This document shows positions 44,733 through 53,728 of a stretch of DNA of 64,000 nucleotides, in pieces (positions within the stretch are counted from its first letter, which is position 1; each line of letters opens with the position of its first letter). A program made the position numbers and the translations under genes. Source of the DNA: Citrobacter telavivensis (GTDB taxonomy: Bacteria > Pseudomonadota > Gammaproteobacteria > Enterobacterales > Enterobacteriaceae); contig CP045205.1 in NCBI GenBank assembly GCA_009363175.1, forward strand, positions 5,146,001-5,210,000, given 5' to 3'. The notes under the pieces were generated by a model that saw only the letters and a list, made by a program, of their open reading frames with translations, made no database searches and was not told where the DNA came from.

Positions 44733-44753
44733 ATGAATAGTAACCTGACCAAG
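44733..44753 (+). pseudogene. First seven codons of a gene cut by IS5
   Basis: ATG with GAGGA six bases upstream opens MNSNLTK and then runs into the IS5 left end, where a stop follows four codons later. TATACT (about 44710) may be its -10. Whatever followed is not present on the other side of IS5. Identity unknown. Confidence 0.35.
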
Positions 44754-45948
44754 GGAAGGTGCGAATAAGCGGGGAAATTCTTCTCGGCTGACTCAGTCAT
44801 TTCATTTCTTCATGTTTGAGCCGATTTTTTCTCCCGTAAATGCCTTGAATCAGCCTATTTAGACCGTTTCTTCGCCATTTAAGGCGTTATCCCCAGTTTT
44901 TAGTGAGATCTCTCCCACTGACGTATCATTTGGTCCGCCCGAAACAGGTTGGCCAGCGTGAATAACATCGCCAGTTGGTTATCGTTTTTCAGCAACCCCT
45001 TGTATCTGGCTTTCACGAAGCCGAACTGTCGCTTGATGATGCGAAACGGGTGCTCCACCTTGGCCCGGATGCTGGCTTTCATGTATTCGATGTTGATGGC
45101 CGTTTTGTTCTTGCGTGGATGCTGTTTCAAGGTTCTTACCTTGCCGGGGCGCTCGGCGATCAGCCAGTCCACATCCACCTCGGCCAGCTCCTCGCGCTGT
45201 GGCGCCCCTTGGTAGCCGGCATCGGCTGAGACAAATTGCTCCTCTCCATGCAGCAGATTACCCAGCTGATTGAGGTCATGCTCGTTGGCCGCGGTGGTGA
45301 CTAGGCTGTGGGTCAGGCCACTCTTGGCATCGACACCAATGTGGGCCTTCATGCCAAAGTGCCACTGATTGCCTTTCTTGGTCTGATGCATCTCCGGATC
45401 GCGTTGCTGCTCTTTGTTCTTGGTCGAGCTGGGTGCCTCAATGATGGTGGCATCGACCAAGGTGCCTTGAGTCATCATGACGCCTGCTTCGGCCAGCCAG
45501 CGATTGATGGTCTTGAACAATTGGCGGGCCAGTTGATGCTGCTCCAGCAGGTGGCGGAAATTCATGATGGTGGTGCGGTCAGGCAAGGCGCTATCCAGGG
45601 ATAATCGGGCAAACAGGCGCATGGAGGCGATTTCGTACAGGGCATCTTCCATGGCACCGTCGCTCAGGTTGTACCAATGCTGCATGCAGTGAATACGCAG
45701 CATGGTCTCCAGCGGATAGGGCCGTCGGCCATTGCCCGCCTTGGGATAAAACGGCTCGATGACTTCCACCATATTCTGCCATGGCAAAATCTGCTCCATG
45801 CGGGAGAGGAAAATCTCTTTTCGGGTCTGACGGCGCTTACTGCTGAATTCACTGTCGGCGAAGGTAAGTTGATGACTCATGATGAACCCTGTTCCATGGC
45901 TCCAGATGACAAACATGATCTCATATCAGGGACTTGTTCGCACCTTCC
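44754..45948. mobile_element. IS5, complete (1195 bp)
   Basis: The ends GGAAGGTGCGAA and TTCGCACCTTCC are the IS5 inverted repeats, and the length is exactly that of IS5. The transposase is intact. The four bases on the left (CAAG) and right (CTAA) differ, so no target duplication is present. IS5 normally duplicates a YTAR site, and CTAA on the right fits this while CAAG on the left does not. Confidence 0.95.
44900..45880 (-). CDS. insH: IS5 transposase
   Basis: The 326-residue DDE transposase begins MSHQLTFADSEFSSKRRQTR; an in-frame upstream ATG (45916) would give the 338-residue form also annotated in E. coli. Visible catalytic surroundings include LVDATIIEAPSS, VSADAGYQGAPQR and the C-terminal RAKVEHPFRIIKRQFG (Glu). 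The sequence looks the same as E. coli InsH and shows no lesions. Confidence 0.95.
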   Translation of the reverse strand: MSHQLTFADSEFSSKRRQTRKEIFLSRMEQILPWQNMVEVIEPFYPKAGNGRRPYPLETMLRIHCMQHWYNLSDGAMEDALYEIASMRLFARLSLDSALPDRTTIMNFRHLLEQHQLARQLFKTINRWLAEAGVMMTQGTLVDATIIEAPSSTKNKEQQRDPEMHQTKKGNQWHFGMKAHIGVDAKSGLTHSLVTTAANEHDLNQLGNLLHGEEQFVSADAGYQGAPQREELAEVDVDWLIAERPGKVRTLKQHPRKNKTAINIEYMKASIRAKVEHPFRIIKRQFGFVKARYKGLLKNDNQLAMLFTLANLFRADQMIRQWERSH

Positions 45949-46244
45949 CTAAAGCACTCGTATTGACCGTGGCGGCTACCACATTCTGTCTGATGACCAG
46001 CCCGGCGTTCGCGGTTGAGGAAACCACGCCGCAGAATATGACCTGTCAGGAATTTATGGATATGAACCCAAAAAGCATGACCCCGGTGGCCTTCTGGGTA
46101 GTGAATCGCAACACCGACTTTAGCGGCGGCGACTATGTTGACTGGCATGAAGTCGAGACCGTTTCGGTACCGAAAATGCTGCAGGAGTGCCACAAGAACC
46201 CCGCCGCTAAACTTGGCGATCTCAGCGCGGTCATCAAAAAATAA
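45949..46244 (+). pseudogene. hdeB: hdeB-like acid-stress chaperone gene, start removed by IS5
   Basis: The frame encodes the remainder of a signal peptide (KALVLTVAATTFCLMTSPAFA) and a mature domain with MTCQEFMDMNPKSMTPVAFW and a second Cys in LQECHKNPA. This is the HdeB pattern of periplasmic acid-activated chaperones. The first few codons are gone because IS5 ends immediately before CTAAAGCA. A frame from inside IS5 (ATG 45879) runs through, but would replace the signal-peptide start with unrelated residues. Confidence 0.8.
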
Positions 46245-46268
46245 CCCCCCCGGCATCAGGCCGGGGAA

Positions 46269-46289
46269 ACCCGCCGCGCTGCGGCGGGT
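46269..46289. terminator. Bidirectional hairpin between hdeB and glpF
   Basis: ACCCGCCGC-GCT-GCGGCGGGT is a perfect 9-bp stem between two convergent genes. A second GC hairpin, CCGGCATCAGGCCGG, lies just upstream. Confidence 0.65.
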
Positions 46290-46295
46290 CCCGCT

Positions 46296-47099
46296 TTACT
46301 CATCGATACCGCATTCGCACGGCAGAAGGCGGCCGATAAGCTTGCGATACAAAAACGCCCCGATAATCGCCCCCACCACCGGCGCCAGCAGCGGCACCAG
46401 AAAGTAAGGGATCGCCAGCCCACCGGTAAAGGCGATCGAGCCCCACCCGGCCAGACTGGTAAACAGTTTTGGGCCGAAGTCGCGCGCCGGATTCAGCGCA
46501 AAGCCGGTTAGCGGCCCCATCGACGCGCCGATCACGGCGATCAGCAAGCCAATCAGCAACGGCGCCAGCGGCCCGCGCGGAATTCCGTTGCCGTCGTCGG
46601 TCAGGGCCATGATCATCGCCATCAGGATTGCCGTGATGGTGGTCTCAACGGCAAACGCTTGTATAAAAGTGATATGTGGATGCGGGTACGTGGAAAAGAC
46701 CCCGGCCAGGTTAAGGCTGGCGGCAGTGCCGCGCACGATATGCTGACTCTGTTCAAGATCGAGAAACAGCTGGCGATAGAGCCCATACACCAGCGCGGCG
46801 GCGCAGAAGGCCCCGGCCGTCTGGGCAACAATAAACGGCAGCACCTTGCGGCGTTCAAAACAGGCGAACAGCCACAGGGCAATGGTCACCGCCGGATTAA
46901 GGTGCGCGCCGGAGACACCGGCCGTCAGGTAGATGGCCATGGCGACGCCAAGGCCCCAGATAATACTGATCTCCCACTGACCAAAGCTGGCCCCGGCGAC
47001 CCGCAGCGCAGCGACGCAGCCCGCGCCGAAGAAAATGAGCAATCCGGTGCCAAGAAACTCGGCCACGCACTGCCCGGTTAAGGTAGAAGTCTGGTTCAT
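46296..47099 (-). CDS. glpF: Glycerol facilitator (aquaglyceroporin) of the dha regulon
   Basis: The 267-residue MIP-family channel admits glycerol by facilitated diffusion. Both half-helix motifs are present: HLNPAVT (about 65) and ALNPARDFGPK, where the Asp after NPAR is the glycerol-channel signature. Six membrane helices are evident. It is the last gene of the dhaBCEF-glpF cluster, 53 bases after dhaF. The ATG at 47099 (MNQTSTLTGQ) fits the family better than 47108. Confidence 0.93.
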   Translation of the reverse strand: MNQTSTLTGQCVAEFLGTGLLIFFGAGCVAALRVAGASFGQWEISIIWGLGVAMAIYLTAGVSGAHLNPAVTIALWLFACFERRKVLPFIVAQTAGAFCAAALVYGLYRQLFLDLEQSQHIVRGTAASLNLAGVFSTYPHPHITFIQAFAVETTITAILMAMIMALTDDGNGIPRGPLAPLLIGLLIAVIGASMGPLTGFALNPARDFGPKLFTSLAGWGSIAFTGGLAIPYFLVPLLAPVVGAIIGAFLYRKLIGRLLPCECGIDE

Positions 47100-47152
47100 T
47101 ATCGGCATCCTGAAATAGCACGTTAAAGAGAGAGGCTGGCGCGAGCGCCCGT

Positions 47153-48976
47153 TTAATTCGCCTGACCGGCCAGTAGCAGCCCGGTGGCGACCGCATTGCG
47201 CGGCCCTTCTGTTCCCCGAATATTGCCCTGCCCGGCGACTACGCCATAGTGCGACAAGGCTTCCGTGATAAGCTGCGGGATCTCAAAGTCCAGCGATGAG
47301 CCGCCCACCAGCACCACAAAGGCGATATCGCGAATGGAACCGCCGGGTGAGACCTGGCGCAGCGCGCGCAGGCAGTTGGTGACAAACACTTTCTCTTTCG
47401 CCTGCCGGCGCACGAGACGAATTTTTTCCAGCGGGCTGGCGTTATCGATCGGCACCAGTTCGCCCTCCTTGATGTACACCACTTTGGCGAACACCGCCGG
47501 GCTGAGGGCTTCCCGAAAGAACTCCACCGCGCCATTCTCGTGACGAATACTGAACAGGCTTTCCACTTTGGCCAGCGGGTATTTTTTTATCGCTTCCGCC
47601 AGCGAAAGATCCTCGAGGCCCAGCTCGGTTTTAATCAACAGGCTGACCATATTCCCCGCCCCGGCGAGATGGACCGCCGTTATCTGCCCCTCCGCGTTGA
47701 CGATCGCCGCATCCGTCGAGCCGGCGCCGAGATCGAGGATCGCCAGCGGCGCCGCACAGCCGGGAGTGGTTAACGCCCCGGCGATGGCCATGTTGGCCTC
47801 CACGCCGCCCACCACCACCTCGGTCTGCAGTCGGGCGCTCAGTTCGCGGGCGATAACCTGCATTTGCAGACGGTCCGCTTTCACCATCGCCGCCATCCCG
47901 ACGGCATTTTCCATGGCGCACTCGCCGGCCATCCCGCCCTGCACCTTGCGCGGAATAAACGTATCCACCGCCAGCAGATCCTGGATGTATATCGCGCTCA
48001 TCTCATGGCCGGTCAGGGACGCCATTACCTTGCGCACCCGCTCAAGCATGCCGCCGGCGTGAGTGCCCGGTTCGCCGCGGATGTCGCGTACCGGAGCACA
48101 GGCGCTCATCGCCTGCATGATGGCTTCCGCGCCCTCGGCGACATCGGCCTCTCCGCGGCGCTTTTCGCCGCTAATGTAGAGGTTGCCCGCCGGGATCACC
48201 CGCGACTGCACGTCCCCCTGCGGGGTCTTGAGCACCACCGCTGAACGGTTGCCAATCAGGGCGCGGGCGATGGGGACGATGGCCTGGGTCTCTTCCGGGC
48301 TTAGCCCGAAGAAGGTGGCGATCCCGTAGGGATTCGACAGGATCCGCACCACCTGGCCCGGCGCGGCCACTTCCACCGCCGCCATCACCCCCTCGGGGAC
48401 CTGCTCCAGGAGCGTCACTTCATCTACCACCGGCAGGGTTTTACGCAGGCGGTTGTTCACCAGCACGCCGTCGTCCTTTTTGAGGATCGCCGCCACCACG
48501 TTGATCCCCCGGTCGAGCGCCTCATTGAGCCACCACACGGCGTCAAGGAAATCGACGGCGTCGTCAATCAGTACGATCCACCCCTCGGCATACTGCGCCG
48601 CCGGCAGCGTCGCCAGCCGCCCGAGGGCGATAGTCGTCCCCACGCCAACGCCCACCCCGCCCGGCGTCTGCGGGTTATGACCGATCATGGTCGATTCGGT
48701 GATAATGGTCTCGGTGATGGTCTCCATCGCCACATCGCCAATCACCGGCGCGGCTTCGTTAAGATAGATGCGAGAGACATCGCTCATCGACCACGGTGTT
48801 TTCGCCAGGGCCTGCTCCAGCGCGGCGAGGGTCCCGGCGATATTGTCCCGCGTCCCTTTCATGCCCGTCGTCGCGACGATCCCGCTGGCAACAAACGCCC
48901 TCGCCTGCGGGTCGTCGGACGCCAGCGCCACCTCGGTGGTGGCGTTGCCGATATCAATCCCGGCTATTAACGGCAT
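47153..48976 (-). CDS. dhaF: Glycerol dehydratase reactivase, large subunit
   Basis: DhaF (GdrA/DdrA-type) is an ATP-dependent, Hsp70-like factor that ejects damaged cobalamin from glycerol dehydratase so that fresh coenzyme B12 can bind. The 607-residue protein opens with the ASKHA phosphate-binding loop MPLIAGIDIGNATTEVALAS and has the second loop ILDLGAGSTDAAIV (about 415-428). It lies 12 bases after dhaE. Its small partner GdrB is encoded on the opposite strand at 53729. Confidence 0.96.
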   Translation of the reverse strand: MPLIAGIDIGNATTEVALASDDPQARAFVASGIVATTGMKGTRDNIAGTLAALEQALAKTPWSMSDVSRIYLNEAAPVIGDVAMETITETIITESTMIGHNPQTPGGVGVGVGTTIALGRLATLPAAQYAEGWIVLIDDAVDFLDAVWWLNEALDRGINVVAAILKKDDGVLVNNRLRKTLPVVDEVTLLEQVPEGVMAAVEVAAPGQVVRILSNPYGIATFFGLSPEETQAIVPIARALIGNRSAVVLKTPQGDVQSRVIPAGNLYISGEKRRGEADVAEGAEAIMQAMSACAPVRDIRGEPGTHAGGMLERVRKVMASLTGHEMSAIYIQDLLAVDTFIPRKVQGGMAGECAMENAVGMAAMVKADRLQMQVIARELSARLQTEVVVGGVEANMAIAGALTTPGCAAPLAILDLGAGSTDAAIVNAEGQITAVHLAGAGNMVSLLIKTELGLEDLSLAEAIKKYPLAKVESLFSIRHENGAVEFFREALSPAVFAKVVYIKEGELVPIDNASPLEKIRLVRRQAKEKVFVTNCLRALRQVSPGGSIRDIAFVVLVGGSSLDFEIPQLITEALSHYGVVAGQGNIRGTEGPRNAVATGLLLAGQAN

Positions 48977-48988
48977 GCTGACCTCCGC

Positions 48989-49414
48989 TTAGCTTCCTTT
49001 ACGCAGCTTATGCCGCTGCTGATACACTTCCGCCGACTCCCGGACAAAGGCGGCATTCACTGTCGCATGCCAGGTGTGCTCCAGCTCGTCGGCGATCGCC
49101 AGCAGCTCCGCCTGCGAGGAGCGGAACGGGCGCAGCGCGTTATAGATAGCCAGAATGCGCTCGTCAGGAATGGCGATAAGCTCCGCCGCGCGGCGGAAAT
49201 TGCGCGCCACCGCATGGCGCTGCATCTGCTCAGCAATCTGCGCCTGGTACTCAAGGGTCTGGCGGGAGATCCGCACATCCTGCGGGCCCACCTCGCCAGA
49301 GAGCACCTTCTCGAGGGTAATATCGGTCAATGGTTTGCCGGTAGGCGTCAGGATATGCTCCGGGCAGCGGGTGGCTAACGGATAATCCTGCACGCGCATG
49401 GTTTTCTCGCTCAT
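48989..49414 (-). CDS. dhaE: Glycerol dehydratase, small (gamma) subunit
   Basis: The 141-residue gamma subunit (MSEKTMRVQDYPLATRCPEH) of the coenzyme B12-dependent glycerol dehydratase has conserved GKPLTDITLEKVLSGEV and TLEYQAQIAEQMQRH. The ATG at 49414 follows the dhaC stop by two bases, so the subunits are co-translated. Confidence 0.96.
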   Translation of the reverse strand: MSEKTMRVQDYPLATRCPEHILTPTGKPLTDITLEKVLSGEVGPQDVRISRQTLEYQAQIAEQMQRHAVARNFRRAAELIAIPDERILAIYNALRPFRSSQAELLAIADELEHTWHATVNAAFVRESAEVYQQRHKLRKGS

Positions 49415-49416
49415 GG

Positions 49417-50001
49417 TCACTCCCTTACTAAGTCGACGTGCAGGGTGACGGGCTCGGCGTCCTGCACCACATGTTTGGTCTCTTTGATATGAAATAGCGC
49501 GGCTTTGGCCATAAATTTCGGCCGCACCATCTGATCGTTCACCACCGGCACCGGCGAAGGTGACTCTTTGCGCGCATAGCGCGCGGCGTTTTTGCCAATC
49601 TGCCGGTAGGTTTCCAGCGTCAGCAGCGGCGCCTGGGAGAACAGCTCCAGGTTGCTGAGCGGCAGCAGATCGCGCTGATGGATGACCGTGGTCCCCTTCG
49701 ACTGGATACCGATGCCGATCCCCGAGCCGCTCAGGTTGGCAGCATCCCAGGCCATAAAGGAGACGTCGGACGTGCGCAGAATGCGCACCACCCGGGCGTG
49801 AAGCCCCTCTTCTTCCACCCCGGCAATCAGCTCTTTGAGGATCGCGCCATGGGGCATATCGATCAGAGTGTGATGCTGGTGTTTATCGAAGGCAGGGCCG
49901 ACGCCGATCACCACTTCATCGGCGCGTTCATCGGCAGAAGCTACCCCGCCCTCGCGGGTTTTCAGGGTAAAAGAGGGCTGAATTTGGGTTGTCTGTTGCA
50001 C
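49417..50001 (-). CDS. dhaC: Glycerol dehydratase, medium (beta) subunit
   Basis: The 194-residue beta subunit binds the adenosylcobalamin tail in the alpha-beta-gamma dimer. The motifs VVIGVGPAFDKHQHHTLIDM and GIGIGIQSKGTTVIHQRDL are characteristic of diol/glycerol dehydratases. It follows dhaB by 12 bases. Confidence 0.96.
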   Translation of the reverse strand: MQQTTQIQPSFTLKTREGGVASADERADEVVIGVGPAFDKHQHHTLIDMPHGAILKELIAGVEEEGLHARVVRILRTSDVSFMAWDAANLSGSGIGIGIQSKGTTVIHQRDLLPLSNLELFSQAPLLTLETYRQIGKNAARYARKESPSPVPVVNDQMVRPKFMAKAALFHIKETKHVVQDAEPVTLHVDLVRE

Positions 50002-50013
50002 AGGAATACCGCC

Positions 50014-51681
50014 TTATTCAATGGTGTCGGGCTGAACCACGCCCGGAATATTTTTGATCTCCGCCCAGCGTTCGGCAGAGATGCGATAGCCGGTGCCCGG
50101 CCCCTGATAGTCATTGATGTCGTTGACCGCACTCACCACCTCGAACTGCCGATCGAGAATGGCCGAGGTCTGCAGGTAATCGCCGGTGACCCGCTGGCGC
50201 AGCATATTGAGAATATTGCTGGCGATATCCTCAAAGCCGCTGCGGCTCAGCGCGCCGACAATATCGAGGCCGGTGATGTTGCGCTTCATCATCTCTTCCA
50301 CCGCACTCAGATCCTCCACCACGTTACGCGGCGGCATCTCGTTGCTACCGTGCGCGTAGGTGGCGGCCTCTACCTCCTCGTCGGCGATTGGCGGCAGCCC
50401 CAGCTCGCGGAAAACCGCCTGGATCGCCCGCGCCGCTTTCTGGCGAATGGCAATGGTTTCCGCCTCGGTCACCGGACGCAGGCCGCCGTCAACCATCAGG
50501 TCACGCTGCAGGATGTTGTAATCATCAAAATCTTCCGCATCGAAGTTCGAGCCGGCGAACATGTTGTCGTAGTTCGGCACCGCGCTGTAGCCGGAGAAAA
50601 TAAAGTCGGTGCCCGGCAGCATCTGCATCAGGGTGCGCGCGGTGCGGCGAATATCCGAGTGGGAGAAAGTCTGGTCGTTAGCGGACGCCACTTCGAGGTC
50701 GAGCATAGAGGCGATCAGGTTTTCCGCCAGCACCGCCCGAATGCCCGACGGCACAGCGCCGGTCATGCCGATACAGCTCACCGCGCCGTTTTGCAGCCCC
50801 TGAACCCCGGCGCCTTTGGTAATGAAGATGCAGCGCGATTCGAGGTAGAGCATCGACTTGCTCTCCGAATAGCCCATCAGCGCTTCGGATCCGGTGCCGG
50901 AGGTGTAGCGCATTTTCAACCCGCGGGAGGCGTAGGCCGAGGCGAGGAACGCCTTTGACCACGGAGTATCATCGCCGTCGGTAAATACCGCTTCAGTGCC
51001 GTAGACCGACACCGTCTCGGCGTAGCTGGTTAAGCCACGCATGCCCAGCTCCAGCTCGGTGGCCTCTTCCACCGAGCACTGCGTCAACACGCCGGGGCGG
51101 CCGCACTGCGAGCCGACCAACAGCGCCAGGGCGTTAAACGGCGCATAGCGCGCGATACCGACCGTGGTCTCCTGTTCTGAGAAGCCGCGGATCCCGGCCT
51201 CGGCGGCGTCAGCGGCAATCTGCACCGGATTATCTTTGAGATTGGTGACGTGGCACTGGTTGGAGGGGGTCCGGCGGGCACGCATCTTCTGCAGCGCCAT
51301 CATCATCTCCACCACGTTCATCTGCGCCATCACCTCGACCGCTTTGGCCGGCGTGATGGCGGTAGTGATGGCAATGATCTCCTCCCGGCTGACGTGAATA
51401 TCCACCAGCATGCGGGCTATTTCCACCGCCTCCAGGCGCATTGCCTGCTCTGTGCGCTCAACGTTGATCGCGTAATCGGCGATAAACCGGTCGATCATGT
51501 CAAACTGGTCCCGGCGTTTGCCGTCCAGCTCGACGATCAGACCGTTGTCCACTTTTACTGAAGAGACCGGGTCAAAGGGGCTGTCCATGGCGATCAGCCC
51601 CTCTTCAGGCCACTCGCCAATCAGCCCGTCCTGATTGACGGGGCGCTGGGCCAGTACTGCAAATCGTTTTGATCTTTTCAT
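50014..51681 (-). CDS. dhaB: Glycerol dehydratase, large (alpha) subunit
   Basis: DhaB is the catalytic subunit that converts glycerol to 3-hydroxypropionaldehyde by B12 radical chemistry. The 555-residue TIM-barrel protein begins MKRSKRFAVLAQRPVNQDGL and contains the substrate- and cofactor-contacting stretches NQCHVTNLKDNP, FSEQETTVGIARYAPFNAL and GSEALMGYSESKSMLYLE. The first gene of the dhaBCEF-glpF operon, it reads away from the shared control region. Confidence 0.97.
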   Translation of the reverse strand: MKRSKRFAVLAQRPVNQDGLIGEWPEEGLIAMDSPFDPVSSVKVDNGLIVELDGKRRDQFDMIDRFIADYAINVERTEQAMRLEAVEIARMLVDIHVSREEIIAITTAITPAKAVEVMAQMNVVEMMMALQKMRARRTPSNQCHVTNLKDNPVQIAADAAEAGIRGFSEQETTVGIARYAPFNALALLVGSQCGRPGVLTQCSVEEATELELGMRGLTSYAETVSVYGTEAVFTDGDDTPWSKAFLASAYASRGLKMRYTSGTGSEALMGYSESKSMLYLESRCIFITKGAGVQGLQNGAVSCIGMTGAVPSGIRAVLAENLIASMLDLEVASANDQTFSHSDIRRTARTLMQMLPGTDFIFSGYSAVPNYDNMFAGSNFDAEDFDDYNILQRDLMVDGGLRPVTEAETIAIRQKAARAIQAVFRELGLPPIADEEVEAATYAHGSNEMPPRNVVEDLSAVEEMMKRNITGLDIVGALSRSGFEDIASNILNMLRQRVTGDYLQTSAILDRQFEVVSAVNDINDYQGPGTGYRISAERWAEIKNIPGVVQPDTIE

Positions 51682-52094
51682 TGTTCATCGGCTCAAAAGG
51701 TGAAATCCGCAGACGGTAGCGAATACGCCGGGCCAGCGTCGTTGCCGCCCGGCCATTACCGGCAATAGCGGAACTTTAAATGAGCCAGTGGTGAAAAAAA
51801 TAAATTTAATTTCGTTTCAATTTGGCACACGAAATCTACCGACAGTTTCACTATGAAACTTTACTCCGGCGGCAAAAATAAAAAATGTGATCGCCCGCAA
51901 TGATATAAATCAATTAATAAAAAACGCCCTTAATTACGTTTTGCCGACGCTATTTTAACCCTATTGACTAAATCATGGCGGGCGACAAAATAACGCTGAC
52001 AAAAATAAAGCAAGCCAACCGAATGGTAATAGTTTTTTACTATCGCCCCCTACTGACTATTCGCGCCAGCGTTATCCTGGTGCGGGAGAGAATG
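51682..52094. promoter_or_regulatory. Divergent control region of dhaBCEF-glpF and orf-dhaT-gdrB-ATR
   Basis: A 413-base AT-rich stretch lies between the two halves of the propanediol pathway. Two copies of a 15-base palindrome lie close together: GTTTCAATTTGGCAC (51814-51828) and GTTTCACTATGAAAC (51845-51859, part of a perfect 7-3-7 inverted repeat). The same motif occurs at the dhaD/dhaK control region, so they are proposed DhaR operators. GGGAG precedes the rightward start. The AT-rich stretch 51895-51960 should hold promoter elements. Confidence 0.65.
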
Positions 52095-52523
52095 ATGAAC
52101 AAGAGCCAACAAGTTCAGACAATCACCCTGGCCGCCGCCCAGCAAATGGCGGCGGCGGTGGAAAAAAAAGCCACTGAGATCAACGTGGCGGTGGTGTTTT
52201 CCGTAGTTGACCGCGGAGGCAACACGCTGCTTATCCAGCGGATGGACGAGGCCTTCGTCTCCAGCTGCGATATTTCCCTGAATAAAGCCTGGAGCGCCTG
52301 CAGCCTGAAGCAAGGTACCCATGAAATTACGCCAGCGGTCCAGCCAGGACAATCTCTGTACGGTCTGCAGCTTACCAACCAACAGCGAATTATTATTTTT
52401 GGCGGCGGCCTGCCAGTTATTTTTAATGAGCAGGTAATTGGCGCCGTCGGCGTTAGCGGCGGTACGGTCGAGCAGGATCAATTATTAGCCCAGTGCGCCC
52501 TGGATTGTTTTTCCGCATTATAA
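52095..52523 (+). CDS. GlcG/HbpS-like protein of the dha regulon
   Basis: The 142-residue protein has the GlcG/HbpS-family fold (LAAAQQMAAAVEKKATEINV, VVDRGGNTLLIQRMDEAF, GGGLPVIFNEQVIGAVGVSG). Relatives sit in cobalamin- and propanediol-related operons; their role is unsettled, with cofactor binding suggested. The second of two adjacent ATGs (52095) is six bases after GGAG and is preferred. It lies 21 bases before dhaT. Confidence 0.85.
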   Translation: MNKSQQVQTITLAAAQQMAAAVEKKATEINVAVVFSVVDRGGNTLLIQRMDEAFVSSCDISLNKAWSACSLKQGTHEITPAVQPGQSLYGLQLTNQQRIIIFGGGLPVIFNEQVIGAVGVSGGTVEQDQLLAQCALDCFSAL

Positions 52524-52544
52524 CCTGAAGCGAGAAGGTATATT

Positions 52545-53708
52545 ATGAGCTATCGTATGTTTGATTATCTGGTGCCAAACGTTAACTTTTTTGGCCCCAA
52601 CGCCATTTCCGTAGTCGGCGAACGCTGCCAGCTGCTGGGGGGGAAAAAAGCCCTGCTGGTCACCGACAAAGGCCTGCGGGCAATTAAAGATGGAGCGGTG
52701 GACAAAACCCTGCATTATCTGCGGGAGGCCGGGATCGAGGTGGCGATCTTTGACGGCGTCGAGCCGAACCCGAAAGACACCAACGTGCGCGACGGCCTCG
52801 CCGTGTTTCGCCGCGAACAGTGCGACATCATCGTCACCGTGGGCGGCGGCAGCCCGCACGATTGCGGCAAAGGCATCGGCATCGCCGCCACCCATGAGGG
52901 CGATCTGTACCAGTATGCCGGAATCGAGACCCTGACCAACCCGCTGCCACCTATCGTCGCGGTCAATACCACCGCCGGCACCGCCAGCGAGGTCACCCGC
53001 CACTGCGTCCTGACCAACACCGAAACCAAAGTGAAGTTTGTGATCGTCAGCTGGCGCAACCTGCCGTCGGTCTCTATCAACGATCCGCTGCTGATGATCG
53101 GTAAACCGGCCGCCCTGACCGCGGCGACTGGGATGGATGCCCTGACCCACGCCGTAGAGGCCTATATCTCCAAAGACGCTAACCCGGTGACGGACGCCGC
53201 CGCCATGCAGGCGATCCGCCTCATCGCCCGCAACCTGCGCCAGGCCGTGGCCCTCGGCAGCAATCTGCAGGCGCGGGAAAACATGGCCTATGCTTCTCTG
53301 CTGGCCGGGATGGCTTTCAATAACGCCAACCTCGGCTACGTGCACGCCATGGCGCACCAGCTGGGCGGCCTGTACGACATGCCGCACGGCGTGGCCAACG
53401 CTGTCCTGCTGCCGCATGTGGCCCGCTACAACCTGATCGCCAACCCGGAGAAATTCGCCGATATCGCTGAACTGATGGGCGAAAATATCACCGGACTGTC
53501 CACTCTCGACGCGGCGGAAAAAGCCATCGCCGCTATCACGCGTCTGTCGATGGATATCGGTATTCCGCAGCATCTGCGCGATCTGGGAGTAAAAGAGGCC
53601 GACTTCCCCTACATGGCGGAGATGGCTCTGAAAGACGGCAATGCGTTCTCGAACCCGCGTAAAGGCAACGAGCAGGAGATTGCCGCGATTTTCCGCCAGG
53701 CATTCTGA
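52545..53708 (+). CDS. dhaT: 1,3-propanediol oxidoreductase
   Basis: DhaT reduces 3-hydroxypropionaldehyde to 1,3-propanediol with NADH, regenerating NAD+ in anaerobic glycerol fermentation. The 387-residue iron-dependent (type III) dehydrogenase has the nucleotide motif GGGSPHDCGKGIG (about 97-109) and the metal-binding His residues in HAMAHQLGGLYDMPHGVANA (about 267-286). The sequence is essentially that of Klebsiella DhaT. Confidence 0.97.
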   Translation: MSYRMFDYLVPNVNFFGPNAISVVGERCQLLGGKKALLVTDKGLRAIKDGAVDKTLHYLREAGIEVAIFDGVEPNPKDTNVRDGLAVFRREQCDIIVTVGGGSPHDCGKGIGIAATHEGDLYQYAGIETLTNPLPPIVAVNTTAGTASEVTRHCVLTNTETKVKFVIVSWRNLPSVSINDPLLMIGKPAALTAATGMDALTHAVEAYISKDANPVTDAAAMQAIRLIARNLRQAVALGSNLQARENMAYASLLAGMAFNNANLGYVHAMAHQLGGLYDMPHGVANAVLLPHVARYNLIANPEKFADIAELMGENITGLSTLDAAEKAIAAITRLSMDIGIPQHLRDLGVKEADFPYMAEMALKDGNAFSNPRKGNEQEIAAIFRQAF

Positions 53709-53728
53709 GTGTTAACGAGGGGACCGTC

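Noticed and set aside
45879..46244. A functional hdeB starting at the ATG inside IS5
   Set aside because: The N-terminal residues would come from the IS end, replacing the start of the signal peptide. A decapitated gene is the simpler reading.
51975..52523. Longer form of the GlcG-like protein starting near 51975
   Set aside because: The extension has no family similarity and runs through the promoter region. GGGAG supports the start at 52095.
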